A stretch of DNA of 48,735 bases from an uncultured Thiohalocapsa sp. (GCF_913063425.1 NZ_CAJXYK010000046.1:1-48735); one strand, 5' to 3'. Positions 24,911 through 35,830 are shown, counted from the first letter of the stretch. Notes: generated by a model not told the origin, from the letters alone. A program made the numbers and translations.

Positions 24911-26014
24911 ATGCACGACGATATGCAAAACGCATCCGCACCCGGCTTGTGCCGGCAAACGGCTTCGCCGGTGGCCGGCAGGCCGCAGGGTTTGAGCACA
25001 GGCACCTCCGGCGCGCACCGCCGCCATGGCCTGCCGGCCTTGCTGGCGGTGCTGCTGGTGCTGGGTCCAGCCGGCCCTGTGCCCGCCCAGCCGGAGCTGC
25101 CGGGATCAGCGGCGACGGATGAACCGGCGGTGACCCTGCCGGCGGACGCGCCGCGGGCACCCGTCGCCGATGCCCATCTCCATTACAAATGGAACCAGGC
25201 GGAGGTGACCTCGCCGGAGGAGGCCGTGCAGGCGCTGAAGGACAACGCGGTGCGCCTCGCCGTCATCACCGGCACGCCGGCGGAGCGGGCGCTGGAGCTT
25301 CAGGCGCTGGCGCCGGACATCGTCATGCCCATCTATGGCGTCTACCGGCGCGGCGGCGACTGGTACGGCTGGCAGGGTCGCGACGACCTGGTGGCGGAGG
25401 TGCGCGCGGCCCTGGCCACCGGGCGCTGGCACGGCATCGGCGAGCTGCACCTCATCGGTGGCTTCGCGGCGCGCTGGAACCGCAGCGATGTGCTGAAGGG
25501 GCTGCTGGACGCCGCCGCCGAGTACGACGTGCCGGTGCTGGTGCATACGGAGTTCTCCCGCGCCGAGCCGACGCTCTCCATCTGCAAGGGGCGGCCGGAG
25601 AACCGCCTGGTGCTGGCCCACGCCGGCGCCGCGCTGCCGCCGGACGAGGTGGAGCGGGTACTGTCAGCCTGCCCCAACGTCTGGATGGACCTGTCCGCCC
25701 GCGACCCCTGGCGCTTCCTCAGATTCCCCATCAGCGGCGAGGACGGCCGCCTGCTGCCGGCCTGGGAGCAGCTGGTGCTGCGCTGGCCGGAGCGCTTCGT
25801 TATCGGCTCCGACGCCGTCTGGCCGGTGGACCGCCTCGATGCCTGGGACCGGGCCGACACCGGCTGGGAGCACATCGGCGACTTCCTGGACTTCCACCGG
25901 CACTGGGCGTCCTTCCTGCCCGAGGACGTGCAGCGCAAGGTGCTGCTGGAGAATGCGCTCGGACTCTATCGTAGGGCGGCGCCGGAGCCGGCCCCGGCTG
26001 CCGCTGCGCCCTGA
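24911..26014 (+). CDS. Exported amidohydrolase-superfamily protein
   Basis: This 367-aa protein has a basic start and a hydrophobic segment at about 42-58 (LPALLAVLLVLGPAGPVPAQ), consistent with a signal peptide. The amidohydrolase_2-like barrel shows VADAHLHYKW (metal-binding His pair), WHGIGELHLIGG, VLVHTEFSRAE, LVLAHAGAALPP and VIGSDAVWP with the catalytic Asp. It is predicted to be a periplasmic metal hydrolase or decarboxylase-type enzyme; the substrate is unknown. The start could be 24911 or the ATG at 24923. Convergent with nadB 27 bp away. Confidence 0.8.
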   Translation: MHDDMQNASAPGLCRQTASPVAGRPQGLSTGTSGAHRRHGLPALLAVLLVLGPAGPVPAQPELPGSAATDEPAVTLPADAPRAPVADAHLHYKWNQAEVTSPEEAVQALKDNAVRLAVITGTPAERALELQALAPDIVMPIYGVYRRGGDWYGWQGRDDLVAEVRAALATGRWHGIGELHLIGGFAARWNRSDVLKGLLDAAAEYDVPVLVHTEFSRAEPTLSICKGRPENRLVLAHAGAALPPDEVERVLSACPNVWMDLSARDPWRFLRFPISGEDGRLLPAWEQLVLRWPERFVIGSDAVWPVDRLDAWDRADTGWEHIGDFLDFHRHWASFLPEDVQRKVLLENALGLYRRAAPEPAPAAAAP

Positions 26015-26041
26015 CCATCCGGACTGGGGCGCGGCGGGCCG

Positions 26042-27673
26042 TCAGCTCCGCCAGCCCTCCGGGCGCGGGCAGTAGCGGTCGGGGATGAGCATGGTAGGGC
26101 TGCGCTGGCTTTCGTCCGGCTGCGGGAAATCCAGTGTGTAGTGCAGGCCGCGGCTCTCGCAGCGACGCTGGGCGGACTGCACAATCAGGTCGGCCACCTC
26201 CACCAGGTTGCGCAGCTCCAGCAGATCCGTGTCCACGCGGAAGTCGCTGTAGTTCTCGATGATCTCCTGGCGCAGCAGGTCGATGCGCCGCTTGGCGCGC
26301 ATGAGCCGCTTGTTGGTGCGCACGATGCCGACGTAGTCCCACATGAAGCGCCTCAGCTCCTCCCAGTTGTGGGAGATGACGACCTCCTCGTCCGGCTCCG
26401 TCACCCGGCTCGCATCCCAGGGCGGTGCCGGGGGCGGCTCGGGCCAGCCCTCCGCGAGGGTCTCGATGTCCTGTGCCGCCAGCTCCCCGAAGACCAGGCA
26501 TTCCAGCAGCGAGTTGCTGGCCATGCGGTTGGCGCCGTGCAGCCCGGTGTAGGCGGCCTCGCCGATGACGTAGAGGCCGGGCCGATCGGCGCGGGCATGG
26601 GCGTCCGTGACGATGCCGCCGCAGGTGTAGTGGGCCGCCGGCACCACCGGGATGGGCTCGGTGGTCATGTCGATGCCGAGCTCCAGGCAGCGGGCGTGGA
26701 TGGTCGGGAAGTGCTCGCGGATGAATTCGGGCTCGCGATGGGAGATGTCCAGCAGCACGTATTTGCTGCCGATGCGCTTCATCTCGTGGTCGATGGCGCG
26801 GGCGACGATGTCGCGCGGGGCCAGCTCGGCGCGCTCGTCGAAGCGCGGCATGAAGCGGTCGCCGTTCGGCAGCAGCAGCCGCGCCCCCTCGCCGCGCAGG
26901 GCCTCGGTGACCAGGAAGGACTTGGCCTTGGGATGGTACAGACAGGTCGGGTGGAACTGGATGAACTCCATGTTCGCGGCCCGGCAGCCGGCGCGCCAGG
27001 CCATGGCGATGCCGTCGCCGGTCGCCACGTCCGGGTTGCTGGTATAGAGATACGCCTTGCTCGCACCGCCGGTGGCGATGACGACGAAGCGCGCAAGGAA
27101 GGTCTCCACCTCGCCGCTGGCGCTGTTGAGGCAATAGGCGCCGATGCAGCGGTGCTCGTCGGCGCCGACCCGCAGCGCATCGATGAGGTCGATGGCGGTG
27201 TAGTGCTCGAACAGCTCCACGTTGTCTGCGGCGCGTGTGCGGCTCTCCAGGGTGTCCTCCACGGCGCGGCCGGTGGCATCTGCGGCATGCACCACGCGAC
27301 GGTGCGAGTGGCCGCCCTCGCGGGTCAGGTGATAGCCCTCGGCGTTGCGGTACTGCGCGTCGCGGGTGAACTGCACGCCCTCGTCCAGCAGCCAGCGGAT
27401 ATTCTGCGGTCCGTGCTCCACCACCAGGCGCACGGTGGCCTCGTCGCACAGGCCGGCCCCCGCGTTCAGCGTGTCCCGTACGTGTGACTCGACGGAATCC
27501 GCGGCGTCCAGCACCGCGGAGATGCCGCCCTGGGCGTACAGCGTGTTGCCTTCGCGCAGCTCGCGCTTGGACAGCACGGCGATGCGCAGCCCGGTGTGCA
27601 GGCGCAGCGCGAGGCTGAGGCCTGCGGCACCGCTGCCGATGATCAGCACGTCGTGGCGATGGGGCGTCGTCAT
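26042..27673 (-). CDS. nadB: L-aspartate oxidase
   Basis: This 543-aa flavoenzyme oxidises L-aspartate to iminoaspartate, the first step of de novo NAD synthesis. The FAD-binding start is [17 protein letters not shown]. Further family motifs are [56 protein letters not shown]-type [12 protein letters not shown] and [15 protein letters not shown]. The ATG at 27673 gives the standard N-terminus, even though the frame stays open for another 138 codons upstream. It is divergent from rpoE, as in many gammaproteobacteria. A C-terminal helical domain ends at [11 protein letters not shown]. Confidence 0.95.
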   Translation of the reverse strand: MTTPHRHDVLIIGSGAAGLSLALRLHTGLRIAVLSKRELREGNTLYAQGGISAVLDAADSVESHVRDTLNAGAGLCDEATVRLVVEHGPQNIRWLLDEGVQFTRDAQYRNAEGYHLTREGGHSHRRVVHAADATGRAVEDTLESRTRAADNVELFEHYTAIDLIDALRVGADEHRCIGAYCLNSASGEVETFLARFVVIATGGASKAYLYTSNPDVATGDGIAMAWRAGCRAANMEFIQFHPTCLYHPKAKSFLVTEALRGEGARLLLPNGDRFMPRFDERAELAPRDIVARAIDHEMKRIGSKYVLLDISHREPEFIREHFPTIHARCLELGIDMTTEPIPVVPAAHYTCGGIVTDAHARADRPGLYVIGEAAYTGLHGANRMASNSLLECLVFGELAAQDIETLAEGWPEPPPAPPWDASRVTEPDEEVVISHNWEELRRFMWDYVGIVRTNKRLMRAKRRIDLLRQEIIENYSDFRVDTDLLELRNLVEVADLIVQSAQRRCESRGLHYTLDFPQPDESQRSPTMLIPDRYCPRPEGWRS

Positions 27674-28187
27674 GGGCGGGGTCCGGTGGAGAAGGAACAG
27701 CGATGATCGCACGTGCCGCGGCACGAGCAGCCGCATCCGGCGGATGCAGCCGCAGGTCGGAACTGCGGCCGGCCGACAGAAGGGGACACTGCTGCTCCGC
27801 AACGAAACCGTCAAGCAGCAGATGGCGACGCCACAAGGCTTGCGGAGGCGGTGCCCGCCCGTCGCAGCCGCCAGAGGATAGACAAAGTATGGACAGAAAA
27901 AAGAAAAAGTTGGACAAAGGCGGACATCCGCAGGCTGTCCCATTTTGTTACAGGGGTTTGCCCGCATGTCTGCTGGCAGTCGAAGGAGGCTGGCATTGTC
28001 CATAGGTGGTGCGGGAGTCCGACCACCACGCCCGCCCCGATTGCGCTGCGTCAGCCGGAGCGCGACGCGGAGCGAACTTAAACGCACTGGTGAGTGTCAA
28101 TGGCAACGTGCAACAGGCGCAGCTCGGTCTGCCGCTCAGGCGATGCGCAGTTCTGCGACGGCCGCTCGTGCGAGGCGGAGGGGCGCC
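27674..28187. other. Divergent promoter region nadB / rpoE
   Basis: 514 bp without a gene. It includes an AT-richer stretch (27885-27960, gacagaaaaaagaaaaag) that contrasts with its surroundings and probably carries promoters. A sigma-E-type promoter candidate for rpoE is listed separately. Confidence 0.5.
28074..28101 (+). promoter_or_regulatory. Candidate sigma-E autoregulatory promoter of rpoE
   Basis: GAACTT (28074-28079), 17 bp spacer, then TCAAT (28097-28101). The -35 is identical to the RpoE/AlgU consensus; the -10 is a partial match. It lies about 85 bp upstream of the rpoE start, in the position where autoregulation is known in this family. Confidence 0.5.
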
Positions 28188-28766
28188 ATGAGTGAGCGCG
28201 AGGCGGATCAGGCCCTGGTGGAGCGGGCGCAGCGCGGCGACAGCCGCGCGTTCGACCTGCTCGTGCTCAAGTACCAACAGCGCGTGGCGGCCTTGATCGG
28301 CCGCTACCTGCGCGACAGCAGCGAGGTCATGGACGTGACCCAGGAGGCCTTCCTCAAGGCCTACCGCGCGCTGCCGGGCTTTCGCGGGGAGAGCGCGTTC
28401 TACACCTGGATCTATCGCATCGCCATCAATACGGTAAAGAACTACATGGTCGCCCAGGGGCGTCGCCCGCCGGGTGATGACGTGGAGGCCGAGGTGGCGG
28501 AGCAGATGGACATGGGCGGGCGTCTGCGCGAGCAGGCAACACCGGAGCGCGAGCTGTTGACGGACGAGATCGCCGACAACGTGCAGGCGGCCCTGGAAGG
28601 GCTCCCCGAGGACCTGCGCACGGCTATCGTCCTGCGTGAGCTGGAGGGGATGAGCTACGAGGAGATCGCAACGGCCATGTCCTGCCCCATCGGCACCGTG
28701 CGCTCGCGCATTTTTCGCGCACGGGAGGCCATCGACAAGCGGCTGCGGCCCCTGTTGATGAGCTGA
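28188..28766 (+). CDS. rpoE: RNA polymerase sigma-E (RpoE/AlgU) factor
   Basis: This 192-aa ECF sigma factor directs the envelope-stress regulon. Region 2 (DLLVLKYQQRVAALIGRYLRD, EVMDVTQEAFLKAYRAL, FYTWIYRIAINTVKNYM) recognises the -10, and region 4 (LPEDLRTAIVLRELEGMSYE, MSCPIGTVRSRIFRAREAID) recognises the -35. The ATG at 28188 follows GGCGGAGGGGCGCC. It heads the rpoE-rseA-rseB-rseC-mucD block. The gap to rseA is 250 bp, longer than usual, with no recognised element in it. Confidence 0.95.
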   Translation: MSEREADQALVERAQRGDSRAFDLLVLKYQQRVAALIGRYLRDSSEVMDVTQEAFLKAYRALPGFRGESAFYTWIYRIAINTVKNYMVAQGRRPPGDDVEAEVAEQMDMGGRLREQATPERELLTDEIADNVQAALEGLPEDLRTAIVLRELEGMSYEEIATAMSCPIGTVRSRIFRAREAIDKRLRPLLMS

Positions 28767-29018
28767 TAGATGAGCTGAGGGTCAGGCGAGCCCGGGGCGG
28801 CGCGGGCGAGGACGCGGACTTGTTGAACGGTGCGGGTCGTATGCCTGGTGCCCCGGTGCGGCGACCACCGCCGGAGCCCTGCGGATTGCCCGGGCGAGTG
28901 GGTCGGCCGGCCGGCGAGCGTATCGCGGGTTGAAGCACCGGCAGGCGCCGGCATGATGAAGCGTCGGCCAGGCCGGCGACAACCGAGAACCATCTATGTG
29001 TTTTCCGGGGGTTCCCTT

Positions 29019-29549
29019 ATGAGCACGGAGCAACAGCGGCAGCGCGTCTCCGCGTTGATGGACGGCGAGGCCGGCCGGTTCGAGGCCCATGCCGCAGTGA
29101 ACGACCTGACGCGCTCGCCGGATCTGGCAGAGCGCTGGGAGCGTTGGCACCTGATCGGTCGGGCTTTGCGTGGTGAGCCCTGCGGGCTCGCGGCCCGCGC
29201 CATCGCAAGTCGCGTGCGAACGCAGGCGGCAGCTGCTGATGGCGGCGCCCACCAGGTCCGGGTACAGCCGCCCGCTTGGCTGCGGCGTCCGCTTGTGGGT
29301 GCCGTCGCCGCCGGCGTGGCCGTGCTCGGGCTGGCCGTGGTGCTCACCGGCCCGTTTCAACCCAAGGAGACGCCGGCGCCGCGGCTTGCCACGGCAGCAC
29401 ATGCGGCGCCGCGCTGGCAGCAGCCGGACCCCGCCGTGCGTGCCCGCCTCGATCGGCTGCTGGTGAACCACCAGGAGCAGTCCCCTGGCATCGGCCGCTC
29501 GGGCGTCGCCGCCTACGCCGCGGTCATCGGCTACGAGCGCCTGCCTTGA
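29019..29549 (+). CDS. rseA: Anti-sigma-E factor RseA/MucA
   Basis: This 176-aa inner-membrane protein has an N-terminal cytoplasmic sigma-binding domain (about 1-85; QQRQRVSALMDGEAGRFEAH, WERWHLIGRALRGE). One membrane helix follows (about 92-112; VGAVAAGVAVLGLAVVLTG), then a periplasmic tail cut by DegS/RseP in the stress cascade. It holds RpoE inactive until cleaved. Its TGA overlaps the next ATG (TGATG), so it is coupled to rseB. Confidence 0.9.
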   Translation: MSTEQQRQRVSALMDGEAGRFEAHAAVNDLTRSPDLAERWERWHLIGRALRGEPCGLAARAIASRVRTQAAAADGGAHQVRVQPPAWLRRPLVGAVAAGVAVLGLAVVLTGPFQPKETPAPRLATAAHAAPRWQQPDPAVRARLDRLLVNHQEQSPGIGRSGVAAYAAVIGYERLP

Positions 29550-30655
29550 TGCCACTGCTGCCGCCGCTTTTACGCCGTCCGGTGACATCCGCTGTGCGCG
29601 CTCCCACGCAACTGTGCCGGCGGCGCCGGGCCCGCACGCTGCCGTGGCTGCGCCGCCTCCGGCAGCTGCCGGTTTGGGCGCTGCTGGTCTCGCCGCTGCT
29701 GCTGTGGGCCGGCCCGGCGTCCGCTCTGGATGATGCCCGGGCGCTGCTCGAGCGCATGAGTCAGGCCCTCGTGCAGGTGCAGTTCGACGGCACCCTGGTC
29801 TATCTGCACGGCCAGGACCTCGCCGCCCTGCGGGTCAGCCACCGCATCAACAACGGCACCCCAGGCGAGAGCCTGTTGTCGCTGACCGGACCGGTGCGGG
29901 CGCTGTCCAGACATGCAGAAGGCGTCACCTGCATGCTGCCGGACGCGGCGCCGCTCAGCGTCAGCAAGGGACATGGACACAGCGCGCTGCTGCCCACCCT
30001 GCCGCTCGACTTCTCCAAGCTCTCCAGACACTACCGCATTGTGCACATGGGCCGTTTCCGCATCGCCGGCCGCGAAACGGAGGTCGTCGGCGTGCGTGCC
30101 AGAGACGGCTATCGCTACGGCTACCGCTTCTACGTCGATGCGGCCTCCGGGCTGCCGCTCAAGATTGATCTGCTGGACACCGACGGGCGCCCGGTGCAGC
30201 AGACCATGTTCACCGACATCGACATCGAGCCCGGTCCGGTTGCCGAGACGGCGCAGGCGGCATCGCAACAGGCCGGCGCAGTCAAGTCCGCCGCGCTGAG
30301 CCGGTCGGCCTCCGGCGCTCAGGCGACCGAAGCGACGGGCCCTGCGCCGGCCCGGACGGAGCCCGCCGCCGCCTCGCTGAGGCTCCCGCCCGGCTTCGAC
30401 ATCGTGTCACGCAAGGTCCTGAGCCGGGACGACGGTGGCCGCATCGAGCAATGGGTGGCGAGCGACGGCCTCGCGTCCTTTTCCGTCTACATCGAGCCGC
30501 CCATGGACGGCGCCTTGCAGGGGCCGTCGCAGCTGGGGGCGGTGAGCGCTGTGGGCGGCTTGGTGGGCGACCAGCAGGTGACCGTGGTGGGCGAGGTGCC
30601 GCTGGCCACCGCGCACAGGGTGCTGGAGCAGATGGAGCGCCGGGGCAGCCCCTGA
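29549..30655 (+). CDS. rseB: Periplasmic regulator RseB/MucB
   Basis: This 368-aa protein protects RseA from DegS and senses lipid or LPS signals. A long basic start precedes a signal-type helix (residues about 40-56, LPVWALLVSPLLLWAGPASA). The MucB/RseB N-domain covers about 60-230 (ALLERMSQALVQVQFDGTLV, HYRIVHMGRFRIAGRETEVV, YRYGYRFYVDAASGLPLKID). A low-complexity Ala/Pro linker of about 50 residues and the C-domain (LPPGFDIVSRKV) follow. The N-terminus is longer than usual, so a later start is possible. Confidence 0.9.
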   Translation: MPLLPPLLRRPVTSAVRAPTQLCRRRRARTLPWLRRLRQLPVWALLVSPLLLWAGPASALDDARALLERMSQALVQVQFDGTLVYLHGQDLAALRVSHRINNGTPGESLLSLTGPVRALSRHAEGVTCMLPDAAPLSVSKGHGHSALLPTLPLDFSKLSRHYRIVHMGRFRIAGRETEVVGVRARDGYRYGYRFYVDAASGLPLKIDLLDTDGRPVQQTMFTDIDIEPGPVAETAQAASQQAGAVKSAALSRSASGAQATEATGPAPARTEPAAASLRLPPGFDIVSRKVLSRDDGGRIEQWVASDGLASFSVYIEPPMDGALQGPSQLGAVSAVGGLVGDQQVTVVGEVPLATAHRVLEQMERRGSP

Positions 30656-30778
30656 GCGTCCGGCGCCGCAGCGCGGTCCGCCGGCTCACACCCGCCACCC
30701 TCACACGCGACGGCGTTGCACGGTCGCCTGCCCGGGGCCTATGCTGGCGGCCATGAGACAGCACCGCAGGTCACTGCC

Positions 30779-31267
30779 GTGATCGAAGAGCAAGGCACCG
30801 TCGTCGACACCAGCGCAGGCGCGGCTGTCGTCCAGGCCACGCGCCGCAGCAGCTGCGGCAGCTGCGGCGCCGCCGCCGGCTGCGGCACCTCGCTGCTGGA
30901 CCGCTTCCTCGGCCGCCGGCCGCTCCTGCTGGAGGTGGACAACAGCCTCGATGTGGCCATTGGCGACCGCGTCATCGTCGGCGTGCCGGAGGCGTCCATG
31001 CTGCGCGCTGCGGCTGCCGCCTACCTGGGGCCGTTGGCGGGGCTGATCCTGGGTGCCGTCAGCGGCCGGCATGCGCCCCTCGGGTGGCTGCTGCCGGGCG
31101 CGGCCGCCGGGTCCGAGTGGCTGAGTCTGCTGGGCGGCGGCCTCGGCTTCGTCATCGCCCTGCTGCTGGTGGCGCGCTACAGCCGCTCCCTGGCCCGGGA
31201 CCCGCGGTTTCGCCCGGTGCTGCTGCGCCGGGAGGCACCGGTCGCTGTGACCCTGACCTGGGGCTGA
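30779..31267 (+). CDS. rseC: SoxR-reducing/sigma-E modulator RseC
   Basis: This 162-aa protein starts with GTG (MIEEQGTVVDTSAGAAVV). The RseC Cys motif SSCGSCGAAAGCGTS and two membrane helices (about 80-100 and 117-140) are present. RseC proteins act in the inner membrane on electron transfer or on sigma-E control. The GTG is preferred because it gives the family start; an in-frame start 21 codons earlier would add residues not typical of RseC. It is 123 bp after rseB. Confidence 0.88.
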   Translation: MIEEQGTVVDTSAGAAVVQATRRSSCGSCGAAAGCGTSLLDRFLGRRPLLLEVDNSLDVAIGDRVIVGVPEASMLRAAAAAYLGPLAGLILGAVSGRHAPLGWLLPGAAAGSEWLSLLGGGLGFVIALLLVARYSRSLARDPRFRPVLLRREAPVAVTLTWG

Positions 31268-31292
31268 GGGCTCCTGGGGCTGAGGGCTCCTG
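31261..31292. repeat. 16-bp tandem duplication at the rseC stop
   Basis: GGGCTGAGGGCTCCTG occurs twice head to tail (31261-31276, 31277-31292), the first copy containing the rseC TGA. The word GGGCTGAGGG is shared with the heptamer array at 7428. Confidence 0.9.
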
Positions 31293-31591
31293 GGGGGGGC
31301 CGACGGCACCGTCCACCGCCGCCGGGCAGCCGCTGCTCGCGGCACGTTCGCCGGCGTCCAGTCGCGACCTGCCTCCCGCTCTCGGCCGGGCGCTCGGGAC
31401 AGACGCGCCGCAGCCGCTGCGCGTCGTGCTGCATCCCGACGGCGCCGCGCTCTGTTATCTTTGTACGGTTGATCCGGCAGAGCCGCAGCGGTGACATCCA
31501 TCGCGCAGCCAACCCCGCGCGAGCTGGGCCTGCATTCGCGGCGGCAGGCCGGTGTCAGCATTCATCCTAAGGGACGACCTTCAACGCCTCG
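31268..31591. other. Intergenic region rseC-mucD
   Basis: 324 bp with no convincing gene. A + strand frame ending at 31494 has no recognised start or family. The 16-bp duplication lies at its left end. Confidence 0.5.
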
Positions 31592-33037
31592 ATGCCCACT
31601 GCAATCCGCCTTCTGTTGTGTCTGCTGGTCCTGCTGTCGGCGGCGGCGCAGGCTCTGGCCACGGCCGAGTCCGGGGTGCCCGCCGCCGTGCGCTTCGGCT
31701 TGCCGGATTTCACGGTGCTGGTGGAGCGCTACGGGCCTGCGGTGGTGAACATCAGCACCAAGCAGAGCGCCCTCTACGGGCCGCAGGACTTCGGCGAGGA
31801 AGAGGGTCTCGGCGAGGACAGTCCCCTGTACGATTTCTTCCGCCGCTTCTTCGGCGAAGAGGGGCCGCTGCCGGACGAAGGCGAGAACGGCCGCTCGCTC
31901 GGCTCCGGCTTTATTCTGTCGCCGGACGGCTACGTGCTCACCAACTCCCACGTCATCGAGGCCGCCGACGAGATCATTGTGCGCACCAGCGACCGGCGCG
32001 AGTTCGTGGCCAATGTCGTCGGCGCCGACGAGCGCTCGGACATGGCGCTGCTCAAGGTAGACGGCACGGACCTGCCGGCGGTGCAGATCGGCACCGCCGC
32101 GGACCTGAAGGTGGGCGAGTGGGTGCTCGCCATCGGCTCGCCCTTCGGCTTCGAGCACTCGGCCACCGCCGGCATCGTCAGTGCCAAGGGCCGCTCGCTG
32201 CCCACCGAGGACTATGTGCCGTTCATTCAGACCGATGTCGCCATCAATCCCGGCAACTCGGGTGGGCCGCTGTTCAACCTCGACGGCGAGGTGGTGGGTG
32301 TCAACTCCCAGATCTACAGCCGCACCGGCGGCTTCATGGGGCTGTCCTTCGCCATCCCCATCGACGTCGCCATGGACGTGGTGGCGCAGCTCAAGGAGAA
32401 GGGCCGGGTGAGCCGCGGCTGGCTCGGGGTGCTGATCCAGGACGTGACCCGCGAGCTCGCTGCCACCTTCGGCCTGCGTCATCCGCGCGGCGCACTGGTG
32501 GCGCAGGTGCTGCCGGACAGCCCGGCGGCGGCCGCAGGCCTGCAGGCCGGCGACATCGTGCTCGCCTTCAACGGCAAGGAGGTGGCCACCTCCAGCAACC
32601 TGCCGCCGCTGGTGGGCGCTGCCAAGGTGGGCACCGAGGCCATGCTGACGGTGCTGCGCAACGGCGAGACCATCGAGCTGCCCGTGATGCTCTCCGAGCT
32701 GCCGGAAGAAGAAGCCTTCGCCGTCGCCCCGGGCCAGGTGGAGCAGGCGGCTGCCGACCGCCTGGGCCTGGTGGTGGAAGACCTGAGCGCCGAGGAGCGC
32801 GAGCGCATGGGCCTCACGGACCGCGGCGTCATCGTCGAGAGCGTGGAAAGCGGCCCGGCGCAGCAGGGCGGCATCCGTGCCGGTGACATCATCATCAGCT
32901 TCGACAACGAGCCGGTGCCGGACACCAGGCGCTTCCGCCAGCTGCTGGATGCCGTGGAGCCGGGGGCATCCATCGCCGTGCTGGTGCAGCGCGGCGATGG
33001 GCGCATGTTCTACCCCATCCGTATCCCCACGGAGTAA
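31592..33037 (+). CDS. mucD: Periplasmic serine protease of the Do/DegP (MucD) family
   Basis: This 481-aa protein starts with a signal peptide ([20 protein letters not shown], cut near residue 24). The trypsin-like domain has His120 in LTNSHVIEA, Asp150 in [10 protein letters not shown] and Ser223 in [10 protein letters not shown]. Two PDZ domains follow (about 270-370 and 385-480). It degrades misfolded envelope proteins and limits sigma-E activation. Its place at the end of the rse block matches MucD of pseudomonads. Confidence 0.94.
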   Translation: MPTAIRLLLCLLVLLSAAAQALATAESGVPAAVRFGLPDFTVLVERYGPAVVNISTKQSALYGPQDFGEEEGLGEDSPLYDFFRRFFGEEGPLPDEGENGRSLGSGFILSPDGYVLTNSHVIEAADEIIVRTSDRREFVANVVGADERSDMALLKVDGTDLPAVQIGTAADLKVGEWVLAIGSPFGFEHSATAGIVSAKGRSLPTEDYVPFIQTDVAINPGNSGGPLFNLDGEVVGVNSQIYSRTGGFMGLSFAIPIDVAMDVVAQLKEKGRVSRGWLGVLIQDVTRELAATFGLRHPRGALVAQVLPDSPAAAAGLQAGDIVLAFNGKEVATSSNLPPLVGAAKVGTEAMLTVLRNGETIELPVMLSELPEEEAFAVAPGQVEQAAADRLGLVVEDLSAEERERMGLTDRGVIVESVESGPAQQGGIRAGDIIISFDNEPVPDTRRFRQLLDAVEPGASIAVLVQRGDGRMFYPIRIPTE

Positions 33038-33104
33038 TACGGGCCGCAACGCCCGTGCCGCGGCGCCCTTTCTGCGCGCGGCGCCAACCAGGACCAAGCC
33101 CCAG

Positions 33105-34910
33105 ATGCCGGACCAGAAACACATCCGCAACTTCTCCATCATCGCGCACATCGACCACGGCAAGTCGACGCTGGCGGACCGCTTCATCCAGCATTGCGGC
33201 AGCCTCACCGACCGCGAGATGTCCAACCAGGTACTGGACTCCATGGATCTCGAGCGCGAGCGCGGCATCACCATCAAGGCGCAGAGCGTGACCCTCGACT
33301 ATCCGGCGCTGAACGGCGAGGTGTACGAGCTGAACTTCATCGACACGCCGGGCCACGTGGACTTCTCCTACGAGGTCTCGCGCTCGCTCGCCGCCTGCGA
33401 AGGGGCGCTGCTGGTGGTGGACGCAGCCCAGGGCGTGGAGGCCCAGAGCGTGGCCAACTGCTACACCGCCATCGACCTCGGGCTCGAGGTGCTGCCGGTG
33501 CTGAACAAGATCGACCTGCCCTCGGCGGAGCCGGAGCGGGTGATCCGGGAGATCGAGGAGATCATCGGCCTGGAGGCCGAAACCGCACTGCGGGTGAGCG
33601 CGAAGACGGGGCTCGGCATCCCGGAGCTGCTGGAGCGGCTGGTGGAGCACGTGCCACCGCCCGCGGGCGACGCCGATGCGCCGCTGCAGGCGTTGATCGT
33701 CGACTCCTGGTTTGACTCCTACGTGGGCGTGGTGTCGCTGGTGCGGGTGGTGAACGGCACGCTGAACAAGAAGGACCGGATCAAGGTCATGTCCACAGAG
33801 CGCGTGTACCAGGCGGACCGCGTCGGCGTGTTCACGCCGAAGAAGACCGACCGGCCGGGGCTGGGCGTCGGCGAAGTGGGCTTTCTCATCGCCGGTATCA
33901 AAGACATCGACGGCGCCCCGGTGGGCGACACCATCACCAGCGCCGACCGCCCGGCGGCAGCGCGGCTGCCAGGGTTCCGACAGATCCAGCCGCGGGTGTT
34001 CGCCGGGCTCTATCCCGTGTCCTCCGACGACTATGAGGACCTGCGCGATGCGCTCGGCAAGATCCGGCTGAACGACTCGTCGCTGTTCTATGAGCCGGAG
34101 ACTTCCCAGGCGCTGGGCTTCGGCTTCCGCTGCGGCTTCCTCGGCATGCTGCACATGGAGATCCTGCAGGAGCGCCTGGAGCGCGAGTACGACCTCGACC
34201 TAATTACCACGGCGCCCACCGTGGTCTACGAGGTACTCAAGCACGACGGCGAGACCCTGCATGTGGACAATCCGGCCAACCTGCCGGAGACGAGCGCCAT
34301 CGACGAGATCCGCGAGCCCATCATCGAGGCCCATATTCTGGTGCCGCAGGACCTGCTGGGCGGGGTCATGGGCCTGTGCATCGAAAAGCGCGGGGTGCAG
34401 AAGCAGCTCCAGTACCTGGGCGGGCAGGTGCAGGCCGCCTTCGAGCTGCCGCTGAACGAAGTGGTGCTGGACTTCTTCGATCGGCTCAAGTCCGTGAGCC
34501 GCGGCTACGCGTCCTTCGAGTACGAGCTGAAGCGCTTCCAGGCGGCGGATCTGGTGAAGTTGGATATTCTCATCAACGGCGAGCGCGTGGATGCCCTGTC
34601 GCTCATCGTCCACCGCAGCAACGCCATGTTCCGCGGCCGCGAGCTCACCGAGCGCATGAAGGAGCTGATCCCGCGGCAGATGTACGAGGTGGCCATTCAG
34701 GCCGCCATCGGCAGCAAGATCATCGCCCGCACCACCGTCAAGGCCCTGCGCAAGAACGTCACCGCCAAGTGCTACGGCGGTGACGTCACCCGCAAGCGCA
34801 AGCTGCTGGAGAAGCAGAAGGCCGGCAAGAAGCGCATGAAGCAGGTGGGTCGGGTGGAGATCCCGCAGGAGGCATTCCTTGCCGTCTTGCAGGCGGGGAA
34901 GGATAATTAG
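33105..34910 (+). CDS. lepA: Elongation factor 4 (LepA)
   Basis: This 601-aa translational GTPase acts on the ribosome. G motifs are [34 protein letters not shown] and [15 protein letters not shown]-like domains follow, with [16 protein letters not shown]-type [20 protein letters not shown], and the LepA-specific C-terminus contains [20 protein letters not shown]. The start at 33105 gives the family N-terminus ([19 protein letters not shown]). It leads the lepA-lepB-rnc-era run. Confidence 0.97.
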   Translation: MPDQKHIRNFSIIAHIDHGKSTLADRFIQHCGSLTDREMSNQVLDSMDLERERGITIKAQSVTLDYPALNGEVYELNFIDTPGHVDFSYEVSRSLAACEGALLVVDAAQGVEAQSVANCYTAIDLGLEVLPVLNKIDLPSAEPERVIREIEEIIGLEAETALRVSAKTGLGIPELLERLVEHVPPPAGDADAPLQALIVDSWFDSYVGVVSLVRVVNGTLNKKDRIKVMSTERVYQADRVGVFTPKKTDRPGLGVGEVGFLIAGIKDIDGAPVGDTITSADRPAAARLPGFRQIQPRVFAGLYPVSSDDYEDLRDALGKIRLNDSSLFYEPETSQALGFGFRCGFLGMLHMEILQERLEREYDLDLITTAPTVVYEVLKHDGETLHVDNPANLPETSAIDEIREPIIEAHILVPQDLLGGVMGLCIEKRGVQKQLQYLGGQVQAAFELPLNEVVLDFFDRLKSVSRGYASFEYELKRFQAADLVKLDILINGERVDALSLIVHRSNAMFRGRELTERMKELIPRQMYEVAIQAAIGSKIIARTTVKALRKNVTAKCYGGDVTRKRKLLEKQKAGKKRMKQVGRVEIPQEAFLAVLQAGKDN

Positions 34911-34945
34911 GGGTTTTGTAAGCGGAAGCCACTCCGCGAGGCAGC

Positions 34946-35830
34946 ATGAGCTTCGACTTCCCGACCTTCCTCGTCGCCGCGACGGCGCTCACCGGCGGCA
35001 TCTGGCTGGTGGACGCCCTGGTGTTCGCACCGCGCCGCCGTCGGCTTGCCGCCGAAGCGGCGGCGGCCGGCGGCAGTGCGGACACGGCGGCGACCGGTGC
35101 CGGCGGCGCACAGGCCAGGGCCGAGCGGCGCTGGCGCGAGCCCGTGATCGTGGAATACGCCCGGTCGTTCTTCCCGGTCATCCTGGCGGTGCTGCTGCTG
35201 CGCTCTTTCCTGGTGGAGCCCTTCCGCATCCCCTCCGGCTCCATGATGCCCACCCTGCTGGTGGGGGACTTCATTCTGGTGAACAAGTTCGCCTACGGGC
35301 TGCGCTGGCCGGTGCTGAACAGCAAGTTCCTGGCGCTGGGTGAGCCCGAGCGCGGCGACGTGGTGGTGTTCCGCTTTCCCCGGGATGAATCCATCGACTA
35401 CATCAAGCGCGTGGTGGGCGTGCCCGGCGACCAGGTCTACTATCGCAACAAGCGGCTGTACGTGAACGGCGAGCCTGCGGAGCAGGTGCCGCTGCCGCCC
35501 TATGTCGGCGAGGGCTCAGGCCAGGGCCACACAGGTGCGCTGCGCGCCGTGGAGAACCTCGACGGCATGGAGCACAAGATCCTCATCAACCCCCGCGCCC
35601 GCGACCTGCCGCCCGGCTGTACCGTGCTCGCGGACGGACCCGTGACCGTGCCGGAGGACGCCTACTTCGTCATGGGCGACAATCGCGACAACAGCAACGA
35701 CAGCCGTTGCTGGGGCTTCGTGCCCGAGGGCAACCTGGTGGGCAAGGCGTTCGCCATCTGGATGCACTGGGACGGCCGCCGCGACGGGCTGCCCATCGCC
35801 TTCGGCCGACTCGGCGACGTGATCCACTGA
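34946..35830 (+). CDS. lepB: Signal peptidase I
   Basis: This 294-aa inner-membrane Ser-Lys protease removes signal peptides. Membrane helices lie near 5-27 and 75-90, and between them is an Ala/Gly-rich linker (34-60). Catalytic Ser99 is in IPSGSMMPTL and Lys154 in DYIKRVVGVPGDQV; the closing MGDNRDNSNDSRCWGFVPE is typical. It lies 35 bp after lepA in the same transcription unit. Confidence 0.96.
   Translation: MSFDFPTFLVAATALTGGIWLVDALVFAPRRRRLAAEAAAAGGSADTAATGAGGAQARAERRWREPVIVEYARSFFPVILAVLLLRSFLVEPFRIPSGSMMPTLLVGDFILVNKFAYGLRWPVLNSKFLALGEPERGDVVVFRFPRDESIDYIKRVVGVPGDQVYYRNKRLYVNGEPAEQVPLPPYVGEGSGQGHTGALRAVENLDGMEHKILINPRARDLPPGCTVLADGPVTVPEDAYFVMGDNRDNSNDSRCWGFVPEGNLVGKAFAIWMHWDGRRDGLPIAFGRLGDVIH

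Noticed and set aside
31268-31494. Possible glutaredoxin-like gene between rseC and mucD
   Set aside because: No start codon in a good context and no CPYC-type motif; only a short Cys-containing tail.
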